From contig NC_088931.1 in the NCBI RefSeq assembly GCF_038396675.1, forward strand, positions 9,435,001 through 9,499,000: a stretch of DNA of 64,000 nucleotides, in the 5' to 3' direction. The stretch comes from Hydra vulgaris (Eukaryota > Cnidaria > Hydrozoa > Anthoathecata > Hydridae). Under the pieces are notes generated by a model. That model saw only the letters and a program-made list of their open reading frames with translations, had not been told where the DNA came from and made no database searches. Within the stretch, counting starts at the first letter, position 1. Each line of letters begins with the position of its first letter. The position numbers and the translations under genes are program-made. Shown here piece by piece: positions 1-12,045 of this stretch.

Positions 1-1368
1 CTCTTGGGTCATATAAACTTATGTTATCAACTTTAATCATCTGCGGCAGAAAACCTAAGCATGATTCTTGTTTTCCAGTAATTTCTTTCATAATTTGCCA
101 TGTGCGTTTCAAGTCGTTTTTACATTTAATAATTTGTTCTGAGTAGTAATTTCTTTTTAGGCTTTTACGTATTTTTTCAAATAGATAATTGTAGTTTTTA
201 TATATTTTTTCGCTAACAGGTGTTTTTGCTTTTAGATATTTAATATATAACTTCTGTTTAATTTTTGACGATTTTTTTCCCTTCGTAATCCAGGGACTTT
301 TTGAGCGTTTGTTAATTTTTATTATTTTTTCAACAATTGGAGAATTAGCGGCGTAAACAGAAAACAATGTTTTATAAAATGTTTCGTAATGTTATTTGCA
401 TTGTCATTAAAATCAATATGATTCCAATGGGGTAAAGATAGCTGATCTTTAAATAATTCAAGATTTTTTTGTTTGAAAATACGTTTTCTACAACTATTAG
501 GGGGTTGATATTTTTTTCTAAATTTGAGTTTAAAATCAGGAATATATGAAAAATGATCGGATATATCAGTTTTTATGATACCTTTTTGAATATCTTTATT
601 AAAAATGTCTGTTGTAATGATATTATTTATTAGGGTAGCCGAGTTTATTGTTACCCTAGTAGGGCGATTAATCAAGGGTATAGATTTTGTTTCAAAAATT
701 GTGTCATAAAATTTCTTAACTTATGGTCATTGTTATAAAGAAAACAATTTATGTCCCCAATTACAAAACTTTTTTTTTCTGCGTCACTTGTTTTCACGAT
801 ACGTTGTAAAAACATGCTTAGGTTTTTACAACTTCAGGTGGTCAATAACAACAGCTTAGAATAATATTCTTTGTTTTTTCAAGTAAAAGTTCAATTGTTA
901 AAACTTCTCTATCGCCATCGGAGACGCTTAAATGATTTCTCATATTATAAAAGATATTTTCATGAATATAAATTAGAAGTCCTCCGCCTCGTTTATTCGT
1001 TTTTCTTTCTTGCGAGATAATTTTAAAATGAGGAATATTAAAATTATTGTCAAAATCGTTTAATGTAACCCATGTTTCAGTTAAACAAATGATATTAAAA
1101 AGATTTTTTGTTTCTTCTAAAAAATCTGAAAGTTTTTCAAAATTTCGATTTAAACTTCTTATATTGAGGTGGAGAATTCTAATTCAATTTGAACTTTTTT
1201 ATTTGCATTCTGAAAAAGAAAACCTAATTCTTTAGGATAAAAATAAGAACAATCCGTGAATGTATGGCAAAAAAAATTATTATCTGGATCTATGTTTTCA
1301 TCAGAGGAAAAGCGGTTTCCTTCGAAAAAATTAAAAGTAATGGATTCAAAATCATTCAATAAAGCCAT
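1..1368 (-). pseudogene. CR1/L2-like LINE ORF2, endonuclease and linker (truncated by window edge)
   Basis: Minus-strand second ORF of a non-LTR retrotransposon. The start region is at 1368. From about 1175 down to 860 one frame reads an APE-type endonuclease, with a HLNIRSLNRNFEKL-like opening, a CLTETW motif and a RKTNKRGGGLLIYI segment. It is then broken by stops and frameshifts near 860-690. The endonuclease C-terminus resumes at 675-322 with RPTRVTINSATLINNI and SDHFSYIP, the family's target-site and SDH motifs. Below 320 the linker before the reverse transcriptase is readable (PWITKG, then a Lys-rich stretch with NYYSEQI and KRTWQIMKEITG). The reverse transcriptase itself would lie outside the window. 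In the family this protein nicks target DNA and reverse-transcribes the element RNA. The copy is inactive. LINE endonuclease identity is confident; the CR1/L2 clade is inferred. Confidence 0.75.
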
Positions 1369-1734
1369 GGTTGTTAAAATTAGGTTCTTAAGGATTCTTT
1401 TTCTTCCATGCTTTATATAAGGTTACTTTCTATATATATATGTTTGTGTGCCACAAAATTTGAAATCAATTTTTGAAAATTTTTGATGACAATTCAAGGA
1501 AATGGAAAAATTTGACCAAAAAAAGTTAATTAAGTTAACAAAAATTTAATTTGTATTTCCCCATAAGAACACTGAATTAATAAAAAAAAAATTTAAAAAC
1601 GTAACAGTAATTTTTCCTTCTACAAAAGATAACAAAAAAAGAATTTCTAGGCCCAATAGAATTCTGCTTGCATAAAGCATGGATTTGAATAAAGAATTTT
1701 TTTTTGATTTACTAGTTAAGAATGCGTAATTCGA

Positions 1735-3298
1735 TTATTTGTTTAGAGCGTTTTTAAAAATATTATTTTTAAAAGAAATAATTTTATCGTATCGAACTGA
1801 AACATTCTCACCATTTAAACGTCGTTCTTTCATTTTCGCAAACAATTTTCTTCTGATTGCAACCGTTTCGCAAAAAAAAAAAATCTTCATTTACATAAAT
1901 GTTTGTTCCTCTGAGACGAGTTGATTCTTTTAAAATTTTAGCTTTGTCTTTGTATTGTTGAAGTTTTAAAACTTTTACCCTCGGACGTCCAACTTTTTTT
2001 ACGATGTGCACGTTCAATTTTTTTTACGCCCGGTACGATGTGCACGTTCAATTTCAATGCTCTTTAAACCCAGTTTTTGTAGAAAAAATGAATGAACTGT
2101 TTTTTCGGTTGCTTCCCAAAATTCGACTTCATCTTCACATATACCGTCAATTCTTAAATTACCTCTTCGCAATCTATCTTCGAGATTACGGATTTTTTCG
2201 TTTGAAAATTCATTATTAATTCTTTCTTTCTCTAATTGTTTGTTATCGATTTTGTTAAATAAATGTTTGTTGTTATTTTCAATCTTTTTATCAATTACGT
2301 GTTCGTTGAAGTTTAAACTTTCGGGGCGACTGAATCAGTGCGAATTTTATAACTGCGAATCTGCATAAGTGCGACTGGCATAAGTGCGAACTGGCATAAG
2401 TGCGAACTGGCACAAGCGCGAACTGGCATAAGTGCGAATCACTTGCAAAAACTGGCATAAGTGCGAACTAGCACAAGCGCGAACTGGCATAAGAGTGCCA
2501 AAAGAATTTGCAAACATTGGCATAAGTGCGAACTGGCATAAGTGCGAAACAATTGCAAAAACTGGCATAAGTGCGAACTGGTACAAGCGCGAACCGGCAT
2601 AAGTGCGCCAAAAGAATTTGCAAACATTGGCATAAGTGCGAACTGGCATAAGTGCGAACCAATTGCAAAAACTGGCATAAGTGCGAACTGGCACAAGCGC
2701 GAATTAGCATAAGTACGCCGAAAGAATTTGCAAACATTGTCATAAGTGCAAATTGGCATAAGTGGCGAATTGGCAAGTTCGCACTTATGCCAATTCGCAC
2801 TTATGCCAGTTCGCACTTATGCCAATGTTTGCAAATTCTTTCGGCGCACTTATGCCAGTTCGCGCTTGTGCCAGTTCGCACTTATGCCAGTTTTTGCAAT
2901 TGATTCGCACATATGCCAGTTCGCACTTATGCCAATGTTTGCAAATTCTTTCAGGGCGCACTTATGCCAGTTCGCGCTTGTTCCAGTTCGCACTTATGCC
3001 AGTCTTTGCAACTGCTTCGCACTTATGCAGATTCGCAGTTATGAAATTCGCACTTATTCAGCCTCCTCAAACTTTTTTTGATCTCTTCAAGCTCTTTTTC
3101 AATTTTTTAAATCTTATTTGCATTTGCAATGATATTTGGCTCAAATTTATCCAATCTTTCGTTGAGTATTTTTGTGTTTGCACTAACAATAGCAATTACA
3201 GTTTTTTCTTGGTTTTTAAATATAACTTCAGTTTCCTTTTTAAAATCATCTAGCGTTTCTTTCATCATTTTTTTTATTTCTTGGAGTGTTACCGCCAT
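1735..3298 (-). pseudogene. LINE ORF1 (coiled coil plus RRM-like RNA-binding protein), split by a MITE
   Basis: First ORF of the same minus-strand LINE. The N-terminus (3298 to about 3069) is a charged coiled coil starting MAVTLQEIKKMMKETL. A 747-bp MITE then interrupts it. From 2314 down to 1735 the text continues with a second coiled coil (NEKIRNLEDRLRRGNLRIDG), a VEFWEATEKTV segment, EIERAHR and KDKAKILKESTRLRGTNIYV. These are hallmarks of L1-type ORF1p RRM domains, which bind the element RNA. A short tandem duplication of the EIERAH region sits near 2010-2050. One in-frame stop at 3107 and a frameshift near 1813 make it a pseudogene. It ends at a TAA at 1735-1737. ORF2 follows about 370 bp downstream on the same strand. 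Confidence 0.7.
2322..3068. mobile_element. 747-bp foldback MITE built of GGCATAAGTGCGAACT minisatellite units
   Basis: Both halves are inverted copies of each other. The left half repeats a roughly 16-bp unit (GGCATAAGTGCGAACT) interleaved with longer units containing CCAAAAGAATTTGCAAACAT. The right half holds the reverse complements. The ends match as terminal inverted repeats around CTGAATMAGTGCGAATTT. It is flanked by the 7-bp direct repeat AAACTTT (2315-2321 and 3069-3075), a probable target-site duplication. Deleting the element plus one AAACTTT restores the LINE ORF1 frame. Long ORFs across it are artefacts of the repeat unit. It is non-coding. Confidence 0.8.
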
Positions 3299-3506
3299 AC
3301 TTAATATTGATAAGATCTTTTTAGTTAATGGATTTGTAGGTTTTTTAAATGTTTCTATATTATCTTTAAAATTATTTGACTTTATTTATTAACTTTTTCT
3401 ATTCAAAAAACTATATTCTATTTTCAAAATCTAGATTTTGAATTATTTTAGGCTAACTTTTTTTTTTTTTAATAAATTTTTTAATTTTGTACTTTATGAC
3501 TGATTA

Positions 3507-3597
3507 GGGGTGAGCAAAACCGGATATCCACTCCGGTTAGCTGAAATCGGACTCAGATTTTAACGAACCAAATCCGATATCCGGTTTTGCTCACCCC
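3507..3597. mobile_element. 91-bp hairpin MITE with TA target duplication
   Basis: The sequence begins GGGGTGAGCAAAACCGGATA and ends with its reverse complement, so about 22 bp at each end pair. It is flanked by TA on both sides (3505-3506 and 3598-3599). A TA duplication suggests a Tc1/mariner-type parent. No coding capacity. Confidence 0.65.
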
Positions 3598-4160
3598 TAG
3601 TTAAAACTTCCAAGTTGGTAGTTTTAACTAGGGATGATTTCAATTAGTCTGTTCCAGATTTAAACAATTTAACAATTAAAAGTGTATTCTACAAAATAGA
3701 GTGCTCAATGTTCTATAAAGAACAGAGCAATTAGTAGAAAATAGTAAAGTAGTAGAAAATTTTTTTTTCATTTAACACTGTGTTTCATCAATAAAGGCTC
3801 ATAAATATATTTAAAAAAAATCATAATTTATTTTTTGGGTGTGTTTAATGTGTATTTTTACTTCGTTTTGCAAGTGCATTTAAGGTCAACTAAACATCGA
3901 ATTTGTATAAACGTTTCATAAATGGAATGGTAACTCTGGGAAATTCCACCCTCTCTCCCTCCTAGAAGGTGAAATTTTTAATTACAAAATTTAAACTTTT
4001 GCTTGTAAATAACCTTAAGCAACATGTAAATTATGTAGTATTATGTAACATTTGTATTTAGGATTAGATATATATTTATTCATATATATTATTCAATTAT
4101 GTAGTAATAACATTTGTATTTAGGATTAGATATATATTTAACTTCAACCAAATAAGGCAA
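3598..4160. other. A+T-rich spacer with a 33-bp direct repeat
   Basis: No gene is seen. A stretch beginning taacatttgtatttaggatt occurs twice (about 4046-4078 and 4108-4140), an imperfect local duplication. A possible splice acceptor (attttag) lies at 4160-4166, just before the next ORF. Confidence 0.4.
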
Positions 4161-4168
4161 TTTTAGTC

Positions 4169-4558
4169 ATGGTACAAAACTCACACCTCTTCTTGAAAAA
4201 CCAGGGTAGCGGCAAAATGAAGAGATCAGAGGAAAGGCCACAAAAAGGCAATATGACGAAAATCTCTCCTCTGAAGAATGCATCGCTAAGCTCACTGAAA
4301 AAAACGAGGTTAAAACCAAGCCAGAAACTGTCTCCATTTCAGGTAAAGGAAAGGGGAAAGGCAAAAAAAGTGAGTGATGCTGCAGACGAACCAATTTTAT
4401 GCATCATGTGGGGGGTAAATGCGGATGACCCTAAAGTTCGCGATCTGAGCGTTATGTTAAACCTCTGTGATGAGTGGTGCTGCTTAAAATGCTCACAACT
4501 ATCTGCAGAAGATGCCAATAATTCTGACTTTTATTGTAGACGATGCATTCAACGCTAA
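4169..4558 (+). pseudogene. PHD-finger tail of a probable transposase, degraded
   Basis: A 129-codon ORF starting at 4169. Residues 1-75 are Lys/Ser-rich and charged, with no recognisable domain. Residues 76-127 resemble a PHD zinc finger: CIMW where CxxC is expected, then CDEWCCLKC and a terminal FYCRRC. One zinc-ligand Cys has become Trp, so the finger is probably broken. PHD tails of this form end many pogo/Tigger-type DDE transposases in cnidarians, and that family is the inferred source. No DDE domain is visible upstream. It could alternatively be a fragment of a cellular PHD gene. Confidence 0.45.
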
Positions 4559-4710
4559 CATAAAATGAAAAAATGCTTTCTTAGGAATCCTTCTATGTAT
4601 ATTTATGAATATTATTATTTTCAGGACATTTTGGTTCAAAACTTGTTTTTAATTATCATTTATCATTATTTATCATGTTTACATCATTTTATGTAAAAAT
4701 TCATATTAAA

Positions 4711-4782
4711 ATTATATATATATATATATATATATATTCATATTAAAAAAAATATATATATATATATATATATATTCATATT

Positions 4783-4844
<62 letters not shown>

Positions 4845-4848
4845 TATT

Positions 4849-4936
<88 letters not shown>
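4711..4936. repeat. (TA)n microsatellite interrupted by TTCATATTAAAA
   Basis: Long TA runs are separated by repeated copies of a ttcatattaaaa spacer. This implies duplication of a compound unit rather than simple slippage. Confidence 0.9.
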
Positions 4937-4940
<4 letters not shown>

Positions 4941-5018
4941 TATAAATTATATCAGTGTATTCTACAAATATTCAATGTTCTTAAAGAACAGAGCAATAAT
5001 AAATTAGTAAAAACACTT

Positions 5019-5126
5019 ATCTATCTTTTATCTTCAACATAATGTTCACCATCAGTAGGTTCATCAGGAAGCTTCCTGATGAACCTACTGATGGTGAAAC
5101 ATTATGTAGAAGATAAAAGATGGATA
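5019..5126. repeat. Near-perfect palindrome, arms about 54 bp
   Basis: The left arm (5019-5073) holds caccatcagtaggttcatca. The right arm (5074-5126) is its reverse complement with a few differences and no spacer. A second small hairpin (GGTGTTAAACCAGG paired with CCTGGTTTACCACC) follows at about 5139-5180. No coding role is seen. Confidence 0.8.
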
Positions 5127-5956
5127 TATGTTTTTAAAAGGTGTTAAACCAGGTTTTGAAAAAAACCTGGTTTACCACCTTAATACACTAGAGTATAAAA
5201 ACTGATTATAAAAAAAAATAAATCAATTACTTAATATTGAAACCGCCAAATCTAAAATTTCTAGTGCAAAAAACCTCAGTGCCTTGTTGATATCATTTTG
5301 GAGTGCACATCTGGTTGCTAAACAACAATCGATACGAATTGTTTTTGCATTGAACCATGGAATCATGGAAATGTGCTTGTTAATTTTTTACATTAAAATA
5401 CTTTTTGTTGTTTACTTGGTATGCTTGCATCGTGTGCAAAGTCTATATCACGTTTTGTACGGTGCAAAACGTAATATAGACTACGCAAACAGGGTACAAA
5501 AAAAAAGTACAGTACCTTTTTATTTTGTTTTTCATCCCAGGCTCAAACTTTCTTTATTGTTTCAGCTTAAGTTAAAGCTTCGCCTTCAATCCTTACATTA
5601 TTTCTTTTAGATTTGTGGATATGTTTATCAGAGTCATTAATTTGTTGCAGAAATATTTTTATTGCGTATTCTAAACAAACTTTAATTAAAATGTGTGTTT
5701 TGCTATATTGTTCAATTAAAGTATTTGACATTGGTATTGAAGAAATTGATGAACACTGTGCTATTGATGATATAGTCAATACTGAATGTTTAGCTAGCTT
5801 TTGTATTTAAACTTCAAATGTTTCTGTCCTGGTGAAGTACTTGCCATTTTCATAAATAACTTTAACTAAATTTGGAAAATTTTTATCAACATTTTTAATG
5901 ATTTATAATATAATTTTAATACGTTTTTTCAGGTATTTTAACCATGGTAATGTTTT
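5127..5956. other. Non-coding spacer with small hairpins
   Basis: The ORFs here have no recognisable domain and no coding bias. An imperfect hairpin at about 5448-5486 pairs GTCTATATCACGTTTTG with CAAAACGTAATATAGAC. Nothing else is recognised. Confidence 0.4.
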
Positions 5957-6097
5957 AAGAAAAAAAAAGAGATGCAACCTTACAACAATTGGGAACTCAA
6001 GTTGGGCGGATAAATCAGAAACAGCCTAAATACGGTAAAAGTATTCCATACAGGGGTGAATAGCAGATTTTTAGAGAATGGAATTAAAAGTAAGATA

Positions 6098-7371
6098 ACG
6101 GGTGATGCGGAAGTTATCGGAGAAAATAAAAACGTCAATAACTTATTTATAAATAAAAAAACGAACTACTATTATATTTTTTTTAAATAAAGCATTTATC
6201 TTTTAATAAAAATATATTATTTTTTATATGAATAAACACCACCATCTGCAATTGATCTCAATTTTTCTCTGACGCCTTTCATATGCGACTGTAAAAAGTT
6301 TAAATAAATTTCTTGTAGTTTTAGTTTAATGCAATCAATCAAAACTTGCTCTGTTGAAGCTTGCCAATCTCCCTCGTAAACCTTCTGTGCCAAATGTCCC
6401 CAAAAATTTTCAATTGTTCGTGCTTGAGGCACATTTTGGCAATTGGATTCTTTATCAACGTAATAGACATATTGGTCCATCCAATTTAGAGAATCTTTAG
6501 AATAATGAGAACTTGCTAAATCTGGCCAAAATAAATAGTTAAAGTCTCCATGATACTTGTGAATAAATGGAAGAAGTCGTTTTTCTAAACATTCATTAAT
6601 ATAGATTGATGAATTGATCGCTACAGCCTTGGAAGTGCGAAACAATGGCTCGGACATACCACGATCAGATATGGCTATCCACATTAATAATTTTTTTGGA
6701 AATTTCTCTTTACCTATAAAACGAACACTTTCTGGGCATGTCTTTTTTGTTGTTTGTGTAGCATCCAGAATTTCCAGGCATGTTGTCCCCTGCAAAACAA
6801 AAGTATTTTTCGTCATCGATGACTAGAAGCGATTTTGTGTTATAGAGTTGGTTAACTAGTTTCCTGCTTCTTTTCTTTGCCTTTATTTGTTGTTCTATAG
6901 TGTATTTTGGAGTCTTTTCACGTTTTCTATATATAATATTCATTTTTTTTAATACCTATTTTTCTCTGACTGACCCCTTTTCGATTGTTGACAAGTCTCG
7001 TTAATTCGGCTTTCTTTTCTCTAGTCCAGGATGTCGGACGACCAGGGTGCTTTCTATCAGAAAACGATTGAACAGTTTTAAGTCTTTTTAGGTTATCATA
7101 TATTGTACTTCGAGCAAATCCTTCCTTTTCAAAATGATTTACCATTTTTTTTTTTTTTTTTAATAAAAGGTTTATTTACAAAAAACATTTTTAGTCGCTT
7201 TCGAAAAGATTCTCGTTCAGCTGCATTTAACATCATTTTAAATAATTGTGTTTCAAATTATAAAGTTTATATTTTATAGAACGTTTATGCCTACGCATAA
7301 AACCACAAAAACTAATTATTATGCTCAAATAATGAAATTAGGATTTGTCCGATAACTTCCACATCACCCGT
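6098..7371 (-). mobile_element. Tc1/mariner-type DNA transposon, full length
   Basis: Terminal inverted repeats begin ACGGGTGATGCGGAAGTTAT at 6098 and end with the reverse complement (one mismatch in the first 20 bp) at 7371. Both are flanked by TA (6096-6097 and 7372-7373), the signature target duplication of the superfamily. It encloses one minus-strand transposase. The element sits inside a LINE reverse-transcriptase fragment. Confidence 0.85.
6217..7145 (-). pseudogene. Tc1/mariner transposase, frameshifted
   Basis: Three overlapping frames make one broken protein. 7145-6945 carries helix-turn-helix text (GFARSTIYDNLKRLK, then HPGRPTSW). 6943-6790 carries YTIEQQIKAKKRSRKLVNQL and the first catalytic region (LVIDDEKYF). 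6816-6217 carries the rest of the DDE domain: KKLLMWIAISDRG, the second Asp in FWPDLASSHYS, and the third acidic residue in PQARTIENFWGHLAQKVYE, 36 residues further on. The family cuts and pastes the element at TA dinucleotides. At least two frameshifts make this copy inactive. The spacing suggests a DD36E or DD37E lineage, but an indel could have shifted it by one. Confidence 0.8.
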
Positions 7372-8240
7372 TAATGGCAAGCACAATAAAGAGAAGCAAT
7401 TTTAGCAGATGCTAACTTATCAATTAGTTGTATATATGGATTCCATTAGAGGACAGTAGTGAACAAGAATCCAAGAAGACGTAAAGAAGAGGTCTTAGTG
7501 AGAGGGTAGCCTTTCATTAACATAGGAATGTCTACAGAATTGACATAGTTGATTACAGTATTTAATTGAGTTTTGTTGAAGAAAAAGTTTACAAGCCACT
7601 ACAACCACCAACCTGTTACAGAAGTTATATCAGATTTAAGATCGACTGCTTGTTCTAAGCGATCGAAAAGAGAAGACTTTTTGTCGATACAGGAGTATAA
7701 AATTGAGTCATCAGCAAATAGAGTCACTTTAAATGTAAGGTTTTTAGTATGATCATTGATGTAGATAAGAAAAAAAAAACAGGGCTAAGGATAAAATACT
7801 GAGGTGTATATCTTTATATCTCAGAAGTCACTGGGAATAAAGAAGAGTGTTGGCCTTCGAGGATGACTTTAATAAAACAGTTTCAAAGAAAAGATTTGAT
7901 AATCTCAAAAAATTTCCCAGATACACCATGTAAAGCAAGCATACCAAGAAGACCAGTCAAAACTGTCGAACTTTATCGAAAACTTTAGATATATCAAGAG
8001 CAATAGCCCTACCCTCGTTGCCTCCATCTAATGCACAATAAAATCTTTCAGTCACAGCAGCTAGCTAAGCAGTCGTAGAGCGCAAAGATCGAAAACCGTT
8101 ATGATTGTCTAACAGTAAGTTATTTGACTCAAGAGATGTGAGACATTTGTTTATCAAAGAATTAAAGACCTAGCTAATAACAAAGAGAAGACTGATTGGA
8201 CAATAGTTGAAAAAATTAGAACTACAAGTGTCATTTTCTA

Positions 8241-8912
8241 CGAGGCAGGAAATCAGAGTTTGTTTAACCACTTATTAAATAGATTAGAGAGAATTGATGA
8301 GCGTACTGGACACGGTAGTTTCGCAATGGACATTTATTATACGCAAGCGCATTACGTAAAAATAAATTGTGCATTTAAAACTATTTTTCCACTAGCCTCG
8401 AAAACGGAGAATTTGGAGGTATTTTCAATCTTTCATATATATAGGATACTAAATTATTAAATGTTACTAATAATTTTTTTTTATTATCAACTTACGTTTT
8501 TGTAATTGGAAAAAATCAAAAGTAACAAAAATATGTCACGCCTGAAGCTTTAACTCGCCTGTAAAGTTGACCGAGATTTCATCGCGGAATTTACTACCAT
8601 TTTAATTCTTTAATAAAACCTACGAAGATCAATTTTTGAAATATAGTATTATATATCATTGGAAAGAATAAAAGTTAAGCTATAATATCTAACACAGTAT
8701 TTTTACCAGTCATTTTTTTACATGAAGATGTGCAGCTAAGAAGTTGGATAATATTTCGATATTTTTTTACTAATCGTAAAACAATATGGCTGACTTATTT
8801 CGACAACATGTTTAAGTAACTTTATACAAACATATTAAATATATATATTTGACATAAACTATACAATTTTACTAAGTGAAATCATTTTACTATACATAAA
8901 ATATAAAATTTA
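8241..8912. other. Spacer with no recognised gene
   Basis: A+T-rich sequence. An ORF at 8260-8460 has no recognisable motif. If the RAG1-like locus is a transposon, its downstream terminal repeat would be expected here. No convincing RSS-like end was identified by eye. Confidence 0.35.
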
Positions 8913-10195
8913 TTATGCAGTTTTCTTTCTTCGAGGGATGATGGGCGGTTTTAATGACGTTGCCATTATGCTATTTCTTATGAAATGGTCTCTCATTAAA
9001 CTTTCTAATTTTCGTATATCAGACATGCTCGAGTATATTCTTTCGATATTATTAAATTCTGCATGAATACTCTCACCACCTTGCTCCCCATATAATCCAA
9101 GACTTACTCCCCATATGCTCAAAAATACTCCCATGTGGTTCTCTAATATATGCATTTTGGGAGTTATTGATTGAAAAAACTTTATTAATTCGCATACTGC
9201 TGTTTCTACCAAAAAAAACTTAACTAGTAAATGTAAATAAATAATTGAAAAATTTGTCTTTAAACAATATTTATTAAATATTTCTTATAATAATCGATAA
9301 ACTTACCAAAACTCTTGATTTTTTCTTCGGTGAATAAATGACATGAGTTCATTTCATTGTGACACTTAGAATAGTTGTTAAACAAAATATTGAATTTTCG
9401 TTGTATGTTAATCGCCTCTACATGAATTGGATGTTCTTGATATTTTATATGATTGAAAACTACTTGGGGAATCGAGTCACATAATTTTTTTATGTTATTA
9501 ACCTAAAAAATAAAACAAAAATCATTTAACAAATTTGTACAATAAAAGTTTTTATTATATGCATATGCTTTATATGCATAAATACGTATATGCATTGCAA
9601 TATACTTGATTAGGAATGTTGATTGGAAATGATAATTTAGTGCAGAGATTGTGAAAACCTGCATAACATACAAAAGAAATTTTAACAGATTTTATTTCAT
9701 GAAAATACAGATTTATATTTTCATATCGTACCTTTAACATTTTATGAACATGATTTCCAATGAACGAGCAACTATGATATGTTTGACGTTGCACTTATTG
9801 GCCCAATTCCTTCTAATAATTCAACTTTACAGCATTCTGCAATTTGTGCCTTAAAAATTAAATATAATTATTGTACAAAAAATCCAGATAATACACTCTG
9901 TAAAATAATAAAAACAATGCTCTAAAAATAAATCATTATTTCTAGTACTATTTAATAGATACCTTTTCTATTCTCTTTGATTTTAACAGTGCAATTCTCT
10001 CTGAGTACATTAACTGCAAGTAATCTGAATTTTCAGGGTTACGAAGTACTTCAATGTCACTTGTATCTTGAATAAGAAGAATTTTGTTATTTATATCATC
10101 AATGGCATATTTTAACTGGCATATCTCTACCTGCTTTTCAACGTATTTGTCAAATTCACTTGAGTCAAGGCGTTTATCATTTATTGCAAGAAATC

Positions 10196-10266
10196 CAGCT
10201 AGTTTGATATCAAGGAGATGACATTCAGAAGCTGAATATCATCTCCTTGATATCAAACTAGCTGGA
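10196..10266. repeat. 27-bp-arm palindrome inside a RAG1-like exon
   Basis: ccagctagtttgatatcaag continues into ggagatga. It is followed by a 17-nt spacer and its exact reverse complement. The left arm is the authentic exon text; the right arm is an inverted duplicate that introduces a TAG. Confidence 0.85.
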
Positions 10267-10381
10267 TTTGTCAAAGAATTTTAGAAATATTCCCAATGAG
10301 ATGTGGAGAGCTGGTATTGCTATCTGTAAAATGATTTATAACAATCCCAATATATATAAATGACATATAACAATCCCATAA

Positions 10382-10511
<130 letters not shown>

Positions 10512-10862
10512 CGGCAACAATTTATACACACCTTTTCAATTGGTATATCAAACGATGGCTCATCAATTATATTATTGAATTTCTTTTCATTTTTAATGTT
10601 GCCTTCGTCATTTTTAAATCGTTCATAATCTGATTTCAAAGTTTGAAGCGTTCTTAAATTGATTTGTCGATTCCGATTTTCAGTATTCAATTGCATTTCA
10701 CTTGATGTAATCTCACAGAATAAGCAGCAATGACGACCTGTTCAATAAAATAGTTATTACATAATTTTTATGTTCTTATTACAAATAAGTTATTTAATTT
10801 TTATAATTTTTGCAATTTAATTTAGAATACAAGCTTAAGTCAATACAAAACTTAAGACTGAC

Positions 10863-11953
10863 CAGTTGCTCCAGTGATGCCATAGATGCACACAGAAATA
10901 CATAATCACCAAATATAAACACACGCAAACTCTTTTCCCTAAAATTACAATTTATTCAAATTGATTTAAAATGTTTTTAATTTCAAACAATTTTTTTTAT
11001 AAATCAAAGAGCAAATAAATTTTGGAAATATTTAATTGTTAACCTCCATTTCATTGTTTGAAGCTGTCTAATTTCATCTATGTGTCTTGAGAGTCCAATT
11101 TTAAGGTTTGCTCTATATTCTTTGGCCTCAAGTATATTGAAAACTGTTGTATTATTCTTTGAATTAGGTTTAGAAACATATGCAATCTGATAGCTCATTT
11201 TAAATGAACCACCTCCGTGGTCCCCACCAATCTTTACATGTATTTCACTAGGATTTATCTTCATATGTTAGTTGTTTATATCTAGAATAATAAAAAAGAA
11301 ATAGTTTATTTAAAAACAACGGATAGAATTTATACAAATTATTTAAAGAAAACTTAAATATATCTTGAACTTACCTTTCTAATTCATCCAGTAACTTGAT
11401 TAAATGCAATGGTAAATCATTAATATATGCTGTAGGAGTATCTTTAATTTCAAAAGTTCCTTTTTTATTTTTGAATTCAAACAGAAATTCTTTGTTTTCA
11501 ACAATCAAATCATCACCTGACCAATATTTTTAAACTTTTTGCTGATTAGAAAGTGATGGTAGTTTGACATTTTTTGTGTGGAAAAATTTGAAATAAAGAT
11601 AACTAAACATATATGTGCGTGTGCAGGGGCAGATTAACATCCTTGGGTCTCAAAGTACTTACCTAATCATTTGTTTCATCTTTTCCCAAGGTAAACCACA
11701 ATCTGCCTTTAGCGATACAATATCTCTGACCCATCTGAACTTGGGGGATGTTTGCTTTTTTCAGTATATTAGTTTTATCATTTTCATTAAAAGAATTAAG
11801 CATAAGTGCTGCTTGATTTATTTTTGCTTTTTTTGCTGGTCCTGCATTTTCAATAAGTGATTGTTGTATTTGATTTTGACGCCTTCTAATAGTTTTCTGG
11901 CTTATACTATTTGAAGTTTTATAGATCTTTGGAGTCACTTTAAACTGTATAGC
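10863..11953 (-). pseudogene. RAG1-like core, first half (exons 2-5)
   Basis: The exon at about 11953-11730 reads KIYKTSNSISQKTIRRR and AKKAKINQAALML. 11516-11375 reads DDLIVENKEFLFEF with a GTAAG donor. 11281-11044 reads SEIHVKIGGDHGGGSFKM, whose GGD is the best candidate for the first catalytic Asp (RAG1 D600 lies in a comparable ADESD context). 10938-10863 reads RVCVFIFGDYVFLC and ends in ITGAT before a GT donor. Small frame errors occur at the start of the third of these and near the end of the last. An unspliced donor for the first exon could not be fixed with confidence. Confidence 0.6.
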
Positions 11954-12045
11954 CTATTAAATACCAATTATTCAACTACAAACTATTCTTTAAACTATTA
12001 TTTTTTTATATTGAATATTTTAATTTAAAAATAAAAATAGCTTAC

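Larger units (their letters stand above)
5957..8240 (-). pseudogene. LINE reverse-transcriptase fragment (minus strand), split by a mariner element
   Basis: Reading the minus strand from 8240 gives degraded reverse-transcriptase text: NYCPISLL, NGFRSLRSTTA, then GRAIALDISKVFDKV (motif A region). Further on, at about 7760-7680, is the FADDSILYS active-site box (motif C). The thumb-like part near 7470-7380 reads LASAKIASLYCA. The text continues beyond the mariner insertion at 6095-6000, where tagtattccatacagg matches the homologous minus-strand copy at 36534-37690. Many stops and frameshifts show it is dead. The enzyme copies LINE RNA into DNA at a nicked target. 5' and 3' limits are approximate. 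Confidence 0.65.

Noticed and set aside
2347..3253. Overlapping ORFs rich in RTYAS and HLCQF on both strands
   Set aside because: They translate the 16-bp units of the foldback MITE.
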